From Byssochlamys sp. IMV 00236 (lineage: Eukaryota; Ascomycota; Eurotiomycetes; Eurotiales; Thermoascaceae): a stretch of 64,000 nucleotides of DNA. Every line of letters begins with the position of its first letter. Positions within the stretch are counted from its first letter, which is position 1. Made by a program: the position numbers and the translations under genes. Shown here piece after piece: positions 54,675 to 64,000 of this stretch. Below the pieces are notes generated by a model. The model was given only the letters and a program-made list of their open reading frames with translations, made no database searches and was not told where the DNA came from. Location of the stretch: positions 49,034 through 113,033 of the forward strand of contig MSJH02000636.1 in assembly GCA_001931875.2 (NCBI GenBank), in the 5' to 3' direction.

Positions 54675-56219
54675 TCAGCGCGGGCGGACAATAGCGATCA
54701 GCAAGCCCATAATCGCGGCTCCAGCAGCAGCACTTTGGATCGTCACTGTGGTGAGATCTCGCTGAGAGATAGCAATGCTCCGATCGCTGAATAAGTCATG
54801 GATACACTGCTTCCAGGATTCAATGGAGAAAGAAGGGGTGGAGGGGAGTTGGGATTGCCAGTAATCTGACTTCGGGAGTTCAGATGATGTCGTTGTTGTA
54901 GTGGAGATTGTGTCTTGCTCAGCAGGAGCTATGACCTGCTCGGTGTTTGTGAGATCGACGGTTTCTGTTCCCTCCGATGCTGCTGTTAAGGCAGCAGTCT
55001 CAGAGGCGACAGCATCCGCGACGACAGCGTCCGCAGCGACATCGGCAGCCGGCGCAGGAGCAGTCGTTGTGGCGGCCAGCACCGCAGGTGCTGCAGCGGC
55101 CTCAGAAGCGCCGGTTGCCTCCTTGATCTGAAGGATAGTTCTCTCCTTCTCTAAAGCTTCAATGACTTTTTCCTCGAAGCCCTTCACGAGGCGCTTACGG
55201 CGCCATGGTTCCACGGCAACCTGGAAAACGAGGAACAGGAGCACGTTGACGCCCATCAGGCCCCAGGTTCCCCATGTACTCATTCGTCGAATCTTGTCTG
55301 ACCAAACTTGCTCTTCATGGTAACGAGAGAGGATGCTCTTGCTCAATCGTGCAGCTGCCTCCTCAGCCTCTTGTTCAGCGACAGAGAGCGCCTCTTGGGC
55401 CTCTGCTTCCGCGACTTCATTGGCGTGATCATTCCGGTACAGCAGTGTGAAACGCTCCAGGTCTGAAGGTGACCATGCATGTTTTCGTTGAAGAAGCTCA
55501 TTAACCTCGCGTTGAGAGGTTGAGCGGCGGTTTATGGCGGCAGCGTAGGCATCCTTCGCCTCGCGGACCTGAGCACGGGTCTCCCTCACTCGGTTCTCTG
55601 TGAGGTCCCATAGTTAGGAATGAACTTCGCTGCGATTAGACACATATTTCGTCTTACCTTGGTCAAGGATCTCTTTCTTGAGAGCCTCAATGGCAGAGTA
55701 TCCAGTCAAGTCATTCAATCGCTGCCCCGCAATGAAGACGTTCGATTGAAGGTTGTCCATCAGGTTTGTGAAACGCTTAGATAATTGCGACCTGTGATCT
55801 TCAAGGTAGGAAGGAAGACTGCGACCGATCCAGGCCTCCTGAGATCCTGTATTCTTCTGTTGCTCCTCGTGTGTTGCATTCTCCGTAGCATTCGTCACAG
55901 TCGGTCCTGTCTCCGTCTCCAGTTCTCCCTTGACCCGATCCAATTCGCTCACATCCTTCTTTTCCTCCCCTAACGGCTTCCGCTCCTTCAATTTATCCTC
56001 CTGCTCACTAGAGAACCGAAATACCGATTGTGTTCGGAACTGACATTGTGGACAAATAGAGAACGTCCGCGCGGATTTCCTCCCGAGAGAGAGAGCCTCC
56101 GGGCCCGTGGGAAGCACCGGGGAGCGGATGGAACGTGTGGTCCTCGCAAGACCAACGCTCGATCGAAGCGACTGCCGAAGCAGCAATGGCATGGACTGCA
56201 TCGCCGGGTATTGGCGCAC
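54675..56219 (-). CDS. SHE9: SHE9/MDM33 mitochondrial inner-membrane protein
   Basis: Inner-membrane protein needed for normal mitochondrial shape and proposed to act in inner-membrane fission. Exons 56219-55658 and 55597-54675 give 494 residues. A basic presequence ([21 protein letters not shown]) and a CPQCQFR motif precede a Glu/Lys-rich region. Then come the conserved [28 protein letters not shown], long coiled coils ([42 protein letters not shown]), a first TM ([22 protein letters not shown]), the [13 protein letters not shown] segment, an Ala/Thr-rich low-complexity linker and a second TM at the end ([11 protein letters not shown]). Exon 1 could start at the inner ATG at 56201, six codons in. 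Confidence 0.9.
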
Positions 56220-56980
56220 AGGAGCAGTCCAGCTTCGATGTGCTGTTGAGGGAGGTAGACCTGGTGTCGTTGCGGAAAGTGTACCTCGGAGTCGGAGAAG
56301 CTTCGACGGTTGAGCGAAGAAGTCCTATCAGGGCCGGTGCGGAACACCCGCTGATCCCATGTCATTGGACAGCGAACTAAGTATATACCGCCCTCCATCC
56401 AAACCCCATGATTCCACCCAGCGAAGGGCGATTTCCATAGTATTTAGACTATTAAGGGTCCTCAGAAATCATTGTGGTCTAATCTTTCAATCTTTCAGTT
56501 GATATTGTGGCCATTCTTCAATGGAGCATATCACTCGGTTGGAGAGACCAGAGAATGGATCGACAGTCATTACTCCTCTGCCAGAAGACAAACATTAATA
56601 AATTTACTTAGAATAGACTTGCTACCAGGAAAGACACGTAGACATGATCCTGGTATATCCTTGTACGCCTCTTTCGATTAATGAATGACCCCGTTATTGA
56701 AAAAATGGCCCACGTGCATTATCTGCCATCCTCCAGTCACCTGGGACTACAGCCTGGACTCTCCAAGACTATGTGCCGACGTGACTGCGTAGTTGTAAAT
56801 ATCTTGCATGGGGTCATCTAGTGCGTTCAACATCATAAACACTGAAAGGACCCATGTCGTTGGAAAGATGTCGTCAGTGCGCTCAACATCCGTCCACCCA
56901 CTGTATGAACATCAGACCGATCATTCGTCGTGAGCATATATTATCCACCACCCTAACTCCACCAAGTTTCCCTTTGTTCC
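56220..56980. other. Intergenic
   Basis: About 0.76 kb: SHE9 promoter plus the 3' side of the PMP3-like gene. No gene supported. Confidence 0.45.
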
Positions 56981-57507
56981 CTAATCATGGGTTTGCACCT
57001 TGTGGTCACCCTTGATGACCTCGGTATACGGGGGTGGCGGGACTCCTCCCTCGCTGCTGCCAACACCACCATCACCCTGGTATTGGGGTGTCGTAGATGG
57101 TGCCTGCGGTGGCCGAGGCTGAGTTGATTCGGTGGCTCCGTATCCTCCGCGACCTCGAGTCTGGCCCTCGGGCTGATGAGAGACGTAGTAATAGGTCACT
57201 CGTCCGCCTTCCAGCGGCTCGTAGTTGGGGTCATCGTAATCCGGCTCGGGATTCTTGAGGATGATATACCATGAGTGTATCAAGCCAGGAACGTATCCAA
57301 GACAGCAGAGGGCGATGTTGATGATTGAGTCTGCGGTGCAGATGCCAACCTTGATCCAGACTTGGAAGAGTTAGTATCGTTCGTTGATGGTCTTGCAACT
57401 TTGACAACACTATGAGACTGAACAAGAGATGGAAATGACCGTCGCTTACCTGCGATGGGAGGGAAGAATACTGCCAATATGGCGAGAAAGACGTCTGAGC
57501 CACACAT
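56981..57507 (-). CDS. PMP3/RCI2 (UPF0057) stress-response proteolipid with long C-tail
   Basis: Exons 57507-57450 and 57360-56981 (89-bp intron) give 145 residues. Residues 1-55 are the family: FLAILAVFFPPIAGVWIKVG (TM1 with the FPP motif), then INIALCCLGYVPGLIHSWYII (TM2, LGYxPGxIHA-type signature). Yeast Pmp3 and plant RCI2 are about 55 residues and modulate plasma-membrane potential and salt tolerance. Here a tail of some 90 residues follows, rich in Pro/Gly/Gln/Tyr (YYYVSHQPEGQTRGRGGYG, then VPPPPYTEV with a PPPY motif that could bind WW domains of Rsp5-type ubiquitin ligases). Such long-tailed paralogues are common in filamentous fungi. Confidence 0.88.
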
Positions 57508-60500
57508 TCCTGGTGCAGCGGGGCTCGAATAGCCACTGACTAACTTGTGGTAATTCGATCGAGGGAGCTGGTTACGATGGAAAATAATCTAATCCAAAGA
57601 GCAACCTATACTAGATATCGAGAAGTACTGATGGCAATAAAGAGACAGGTGGGGGTTTACTCTGGTGCCTGATATCATGACGTTGAGAGGCTGAGTCGGA
57701 GAACGAGCTCATCACATGACTGCCCTTTCACTTCCCGCTTTGGAGTTCACATGATTACACTCCGGCTGTGTGTACGGAGTAGGACGTGAAGCATCATGTA
57801 GGATGGCATTATCTGGAGTAAGTCTTCTATGGAGGATCTAAAAGACCTGTGCTACCGTCTACGTGATGATTTCGTTCGCATGAACCCCATAGGGACCAGC
57901 TAGGGTCTTCCAAGTTCGACCTTGTGTCTGCCCCGTCCACTATGTTTGATCCACTGTGGGCGCGCCCCAGAATTGTATGGTAGATGAATACTACTGACAC
58001 CGTGACAGTAAATAATAATGACGATACTCCGAGTCCAATCACAAAACTTGGCGCCGCCCAGTAAGGTCCAGCGAAAGCAGGGATTCCGCTGGCTTATTAT
58101 ATTATATCGACTATAACCTCAAAATAGAAATGCAGGTCTACGTTGTGCGTGATTGGACTTCTTAATATTTATATTTACTTATGTCGTTGGCCAATTATCC
58201 TTGCTTGGTAGTCGATTTCACTTAGGATACCTGGGCTGTCATTATTTGTGATACAATAATAGCCTAGTCTAATGGTGACATATCTTTCCGGTGGCACTGA
58301 ACAAAGTGCGTTCGAAGCTTCTGAGCTTCGTTTCAGTCAATCCACGCTGCATGATAGACATAGACGCTAGACACCCATCCAGAAGAACGTATATTACGTG
58401 ATGTATCGGGCGAGAGACCTTTTATAGAATAGCTGGAACAGGATTCTGGACTGCTCTAGAGTAGAGCCTAAATCACACAGAGGACGACTGAGCCTGGGCG
58501 GACACCACGACAAATTGCCGTAACTAGTTATAGTTAAGGTAAGAAAGAAATAATTACTAATTATTATTAGGAGGCCTCTTCTCATAACTAACTGGCACTC
58601 TGCCTTTTCGATAAGCGCAAGGACCGCGAACTCACCTGAATGGATTGATTGCAATCCTTGCTGGAGGAAGGCAGAGGCGAGTGTTGAAAAGCTCCCAGAG
58701 TCTCACACGGGGGCTTTTTCTAAATATTCATTTTCCCAACTGGAGATAAAAGTGATCCAGGAACGGGACAAGCGCAGATCGTCAGTAGAGTTTTCCCGCT
58801 GCAACTCGGGAAAATCATCATTTGGCGGAAGCGACGAGGGCCTGTTCACCAACCCGAGAAAACTAGAAAACTCCAAGCCACGCGTTGGCTGGACTCCTCT
58901 CAAATTTCCCCAAACAGATCCTGACCGTCGACGTGCTAATGCAGCGCGAAACTGCAGGTACCGGGAACGACGCCCGTCTCGAGGCCTGCTAATGGCGGTT
59001 GCTCCTTGATTGCCGCGTTGAGGCTTGCAGTGATCTGAGCGACTTTCATTTCGTCCGGCAGCTGGCTGTTGATAGATCTTATTATTATGAGGTTATGGAG
59101 GTTAGATCTGGGGTAGCATGGATGAAGTTATATCACCATCTAGGGAACCATGGATAGAAGCCCTCGGGAGTTATATGCCACGGAGGGTCTAAAGGAACCG
59201 TGGTTCACAGCGACAACCATACCATATGTTGAAACGGGTGGTGTTGATACTCTTAGCCAGGGACCGGAAGAGCTAGAGGAGGTTCGATGTCCTGAAACAG
59301 CGGTAGCGTCTTGTTAGACGAACGCCCGGCGATCGACGGTCTCCAGGATCCGCCATTCTCAGTGGAGGAGGAACGGTGGAGGGAACCGATCTCATTTCCC
59401 GCTTCAGGGGAACTGCCAACAACAGACGACTTGCTGAGGTCTCTAATAATCCTCCAAGCCTTGTCAAGCGTCGGGTGCTGTGCTGGTCTCCTTCCCGCAG
59501 AGAAGATTCTTAGTCGATCCATATTTATTGATTATTTTTATCAGGTTCGCACTTCCAGAAAGACTAACCTTGCGTTTGGCAACTTCCTGGACGTCCGCGC
59601 TGTCCACGTCAAGCTCTGCAGCATCTGACAGGCGAGACTGAGGCGAGCTGCGTAGAGTAACTAGCAGTCTTGTTCTGTTGTGTTGCAGGTTGATGCCAAC
59701 CGCATCACTATCTCCACGCTCCGCGATACCAACCACCGCCATACCACCGCGTGCCACCGTCCAGTAACTCGACCATCTGCACGCAATCCTGAAACTGCCA
59801 GCAAGCGACCTGTTGTCAATCTAGTGACCCGCCTCTTCCGGCTGTCGACTCTCTACGGAGTATCTCTCTAAAGAAAAGCTCCAAGCGCGACGAACAACAG
59901 CGTGGGCATAACCCGCAGTGGAGTCGTCTGAAAGCTGTTTGTCCCATGCAGCCCGGCCCGGCCCCTTTTAGATACGGCGCTGTCCCTGACCAGCAGGCTT
60001 TTCGCTTCCTCAAGACTCAAGCACGCCAGTGTGCTCGTCGCGCAGCTTTAATAGAAGATTACAGTACGCTCACAGCTAGCCCGTCGACCCCGGTCGTGTG
60101 TCTCGTCAGCCTTTCTGCCTTTTTTGCTTTCTGCGCTGGCCAGCCTCCCCCGTCTTTTCTTCTATCTTCTCTCCTACTGGTGCCAGTCCACTCGTTGCTG
60201 GAGTTCGTCTTCATCTACGGTTCCTGCCATTGCTAGAGCCACAGTCTCTCGTTAGATTAGATTCACTTCGTCGAGATCTCTCTGGTCTCCTCTTTTTTTT
60301 TCGCTGTTTTATTTACCGCACGTTCCTTTCCGATCTGTTGTCCCCGCTGCATCCTTTGGTCGGTCGAGTCACCACCTGCGCAATACGCGTTACAACCGTC
60401 ACGAAGAACACTATGACAGCGTCGTACTAAGTCCTCCAGCCATCCGAAGATCCGAACAGTTATCAGGTTGAATTGCTTTTCTTTTTTCTTTTCGCCATAT

Positions 60501-60540
60501 CCCATTACTGTCATCGAGGTGCGCTGGCCAGGATCCCAAA
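57508..60540. other. Long gene-poor stretch and 5' leader of the SH3 gene
   Basis: About 3 kb. 57508-57700 is the PMP3-like promoter. 57827-58090 on the minus strand holds a hydrophobic, protein-like piece (FVIGLGVSSLLFTVTVSVVFIYHTI) without start or neighbours, possibly a relic. 58100-58600 is AT-rich. 59,900-60,540 is strongly pyrimidine-rich and probably the transcribed leader of the SH3 gene, with several upstream ATGs. Confidence 0.4.
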
Positions 60541-62288
60541 ATGGGCGGTTCCTGCATATCATTGTCAGGCTCTACCACTTGCCCAGCGTTCAACGCCTCG
60601 TCGATATCGACCGATTCGAGCCTGGTCGCCTTATAGTATGTCCAGGATCTCAAACCTAATATGTGGCAACCGTGTTGACAAACCTAACAGCCCTTTCTTG
60701 GCATATGTCTCTAATCTCAATGATTTCGACGAGCAATTGAGCAACTATGTTAAAGCCGGCTATGTCAAGGAGAAGTATGCCCTGCCATAACACTAAGCGA
60801 CTGTATTGCGGAACTAACTGTCGCTAGATATCAGCAATTGCTAGGTTGTTCCAATGTCGATCTCAGCAACACCACCGATTACTATGCCCGATACACCACT
60901 AGCATGATTTGCAATGGAATTATACAGAATTCGAAGCAGCCTTGCAGCCTGGATGCCGCTGAATCCCAACCCTTGTGTGCAGAGACTTGTGTCAGTGGGC
61001 CCACCCGCTTTCCAGATGTTGGGCATATGCTAACGTACACCAGGCGCTGGTAGCTACAAGTGAGGAAGAAATCGCAGTTGACCCAAAATTATGCGGGAAA
61101 CCAAAGGCGGATTTTATGAGCCAGATAAGGGCCGATTTTACCGTGTGCGCGTTACCAGCGGATTCCCTGACAGGAACATGCATTTCGGGGGCACAAAACG
61201 AGCCGGACAACTGTGGATACGGAACGAATACCGTCGGTCTCTGCAGCTACTGCGCATCGAGTTCTCCGAATTCTACCGACTCGTGCTGTATTAATTCAAA
61301 TGCGACGGGGCGTTGCGCAAATGTCCACCTACCGACGCCTTCTACGTTACCCCCGTTATTTCCAAGTTCGACATCTACTTCTCTTCCTTCCTCTGCCAAG
61401 CATAATAATGGCCTCTCTGGTGGCGCAATTGCGGGCATTGTTATTGGATCTGTGGCAGGATTTGCCCTGTTGGCTGCCCTGCTCGCACTTCTCTGCATCT
61501 GCATGCGCCGCAGACGGAACCAGAAAGCTGCCAATATCTTGAACCAACCCACCCCACAAAGAAAAGGACTGTCTCAGATGCAATATTCACGAACAAGCAC
61601 TGATCCACAGGGTTATGGCGCCCTGGCGGGTGGGCGTGTAGCACGCATGTCTGCTTTGCAAGTCGACTCGCGTTCTCCGTCACGGACCCGAGCCAGCGGT
61701 ACCAGGGCAATTCCTGGCAAGTACAGTGATTCATCGGACTCGGAGACATTTGGTGCTAGTCCCAGCATAGGCTCCAGAAGAGGCCCTCCTGTCACGAACA
61801 GACGCAAAGGTTCGCTCTCCAGTACCTCGATACTTGCTGGAGATAGCGATCAGTCTCCACGTTCCGGCACTGGTGCGCAATATTCTTCCCCGGAGGGTGT
61901 TGCGAGCGGTCAGTCCGAGCAGCTACCCTATTTCAGAGATTACTACTCCCAGGACGATGTTCATCCGGGAGACAAGGTCGCTGTTCTATGGGCATACCAA
62001 CCACGTGCTGCTGACGAATTTGAACTGGAGAGAGGTGAAGTCCTGAAGGTTGTGGGTATCTGGGACGACGGCTGGGCCACCGGTATCCGTGTCAATGAAC
62101 GAGCAGAGGATTTTGATGGGAAGCACAGGGTCCAGCGTGACAGTGGCGTGTCAAACGGGTCAGAAAACCGAACATCGTCTCCTCAACCAACAGGAGAAAT
62201 AAAAGCATTCCCGCTTGTCTGCGTCTGTCTTCCGCAACACTGGCAGAAAACTATTGAGCGGGATATAGCAGCTGAGGGGGAAGTCTAA
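60541..62288 (+). CDS. Single-pass membrane protein with C-terminal SH3 domain
   Basis: Exons 60541-60635, 60691-60774, 60828-60990 and 61044-62288 give 528 residues as modelled. The N-terminal half is a Cys-rich ectodomain (GSCISLSGSTTCPAFNASSI, FLAYVSNLNDFDEQL, CGYGTNTVGLCSYC, DSCCINSNATGRC). A TM of Gly/Ala/Ile/Val/Leu follows at about residues 240-265, then CMRRRR as stop-transfer. The cytosolic part is Ser/Arg-rich with an SH3 domain from about residue 424 (KVAVLWAYQPRAADEFELERGEVLKVV, IWDDGWATGIR, then FPLVCVCLPQHW), interrupted by a Ser/Asn insert. Such proteins are fungal surface sensors or polarity scaffolds. The ATG at 60541 lacks a signal peptide; an upstream exon carrying it is likely but I could not place it. 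Confidence 0.82.
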
Positions 62289-63417
62289 CGACACCTTAGA
62301 TGCATCCCAGTTTAGATACATTTTTCTCATGCGGTATCATGCCTTGACGACAGCTTCTTTCTTCATATCTATTTTGTTCGGCGTTAGGAAGAGGTTTCCT
62401 GCTTTCCGAGTTTTGACAACGGCACAACTCAGCCTGGTCTCGGACTCCTATTACCGTCCGTTTATTTCGTGACAAATACCTTTGTTCATTCTTCGACTGC
62501 TATTATTTTTTTTTTTTTTCAGCAGCTGCAGCCTGCTAGAATTCCCGAGGATCACGGCAGCCTCACAGAGAAATTCAGCCCGACTATCTCTCCCCAGCAT
62601 CTCGAGGCAGGATCGGCAACCTCTTAATGGCTCTGCGGGACAACTTTGTTATTTTTGATATTCACTTTATACCCCACTGCGTGGCACTAAAGTTCTCTCC
62701 GTTTTCTTTCCAGGTAACAGCAGAGCTTTTCATACATATTCTATTTCCTACGAGACGACTGCACTCTAATGGAGCACATCTGGAAGTGTCTCAGTGCATC
62801 ATGTGGAATATCTCTTGTGCTTGCACATTTTATTGGTGTATAGTTGCACACGAAGTGTATTTCTCTTCAGAACCACAATTGATGTATAGCAAAGGATTAC
62901 ATTCAGTGACAATAGTAGCAGCATCTATTTCTCTTGCCATGCACAGATCCAGCTCTGTGTTATTAAAGAAACTAATTAGGTAGTTCCCTGTAATGAGAAG
63001 TGTAGATATCTGTATGGGGACCGCAGAGGATCTCATTCTCAGCTACACCGCCCAGCTCAGCTTGAGGCTGACAGCACAGCGGCACAGCCAGGCTACAACA
63101 TCTAACTATGTACTAGTAGCTTCAACCAGATCGACGAGTCAACCCCTCAGCGTTCACATAAAAGTCGTCTGATCTCCATGTAAGCACTGGCATCTTGGCA
63201 GAGGTCTGTGCGATTACTGGGTTTACTTTATTTAGAAACCGTAATATGGCGGTAGTGTTTATATCACTCTATATGTAGTACAACAATGAGGTTAAAAAAG
63301 ATGAGGTCTATTTACTTTCTCTATCATTCATCCCGCCTCTAAGGTCTGTCCATACTTCTAAGACTTCATCTTGTCTCTCACCAAGCGAATTCACAACTAC
63401 CAGAAGACCAATTCACA
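62289..63417. other. Intergenic
   Basis: About 1.1 kb including a 16-base T run near 62503. A 118-codon frame from 62627 has no motif and is not called. Confidence 0.45.
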
Positions 63418-64000
63418 ATGAATCCATCAGAGCTCCCTCCCGTCATTCAACCAGTCGCTATTTTCGACCAGTTCATTGCTCGACAGACCGAGACAATGAT
63501 ACTCAAGGAGAAGATCCTATCATTATCAGGGGATAGTTTCGACGTGAAGCTTGCCAACGGCCAGCCGATACTAAAAGTCCAAGGAAAAGTCATGACGATC
63601 TCGGGCCGTAAATCGATCTACGATATGGCAGGCAATCACTTGTTTGATATCGTCAAGGAGCATTTTCATATCCATACAACCTTCGCTGCGCATGATTCGG
63701 TCGGGAATAGAATTTTACAAGTCAGGAATAGTATTACGCGTATGTTTCATATATATTTTTCTTCTTCCCCTTTTTTTGCAACGCACAGAATTCTAGAAAC
63801 ACATAAACTAATTGATTAATATTACATCCAGTAATCGGCTCTAGAGCCACTGCGACTTTCACATCCCCTCAAACCGGCACAATAGTGAATTTAAAGATGA
63901 AGGGAAACTGGCTGGATAATATAGTTGATATTATCGATGATCATACCGGTGCCGTGGTAGCACGCATTGATCGGAAGATCTTCCGTGGCCGCGAGTTATT
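63418..64000 (+). CDS. LURP1-related / tubby C-terminal-like (LOR, DUF567) protein, partial
   Basis: Exon 63418-63739 and a second exon from 63832 that runs off the window; the 92-bp intron (GTATGT to ATCCAG) keeps frame. The product starts MNPSELPPVIQPVAIFDQFIA, continues LKEKILSLSGDSFDVKLANG, LKVQGKVMTISGRKSIYDMAG, LFDIVKEHFHIHTTFAAH and, in exon 2, VIGSRATATFTS and GNWLDNIVDIIDDHTG, VVARIDRK. Repeating beta-strands with G-x-x-L/I-F-x-V/I patterns are typical of the LOR fold, related to phospholipid scramblases and Tubby C-terminal domains. Molecular role in fungi is not established. C-terminus missing (about 30-40 residues by family length). Confidence 0.82.

Noticed and set aside
57827..58090. 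Hydrophobic minus-strand frame, possible membrane-protein relic
   Set aside because: No start, no flanking exons, no recognised family; mentioned only in the gap description.
62627..62983. 118-codon plus-strand frame
   Set aside because: Low-complexity hydrophobic text in intergenic DNA with no start context or homologous feel.

Overview
This is a 64 kb window of a filamentous ascomycete genome, most likely Eurotiales (Aspergillus/Penicillium-like). The evidence is many protein genes with short introns (about 50-160 bp, GTRNGY donors, CTRAC-type branch sites), fungal-specific families (Zn(II)2Cys6 regulators, KRE2/MNT1 mannosyltransferase, UMP1, SHE9, Cya5-like PPR protein), and a retroelement eroded in the manner of repeat-induced point mutation (RIP).

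Layout. 0-14.6 kb is mostly conserved housekeeping: PAT1 (partial), a prenylated ubiquitin-like UBL3/MUB protein, proteasome chaperone UMP1, mitochondrial ribosomal uS12m, Golgi mannosyltransferase MNT1/KRE2, a decayed stretch at 9.2-12.9 kb with gene debris, then phosphomevalonate kinase ERG8. 16.0-21.3 kb is a complete but dead Ty1/copia retrotransposon on the minus strand, with 129-bp LTRs, a 5-bp target duplication and a very AT-rich interior. 22.5-28 kb holds a large mitochondrial PPR protein and a small orphan gene, followed by a 28-bp assembly gap. 28.9-42.7 kb is accessory: an O-methyltransferase remnant, a Zn2Cys6 regulator, a sugar transporter and an intracellular GH32 enzyme (arranged like the inuR/transporter/sucB block I recall from Aspergillus niger), a caspase-like (clan CD) pseudogene with a partial tandem copy, a 101-aa orphan gene and a second Zn2Cys6 regulator. 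43-64 kb returns to mostly core genes: FAD oxidoreductase, pyridoxamine phosphate oxidase, TMEM42/EamA-type transporter, CLC chloride channel, histone-fold DPB3-like protein, Rieske protein, SHE9/MDM33, PMP3-like peptide, an SH3 membrane protein and a LURP/tubby-like protein cut by the window end.

How they fit together. The clearest functional unit is the fructan/sucrose block: regulator, importer and cytosolic beta-fructosidase. The importer and hydrolase share a 537-bp divergent promoter that carries a CGG-N8-CGG site and three copies of CGGCGAAAC. The accessory zone is also marked by short dispersed repeats (29.6, 32.6, 37.3, 39.0, 40.0 kb), gene fragments and lesions, as expected of a recombining or repeat-infested island between conserved blocks. 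Exon boundaries were worked out by hand from splice signals and reading-frame continuity and are predictions.
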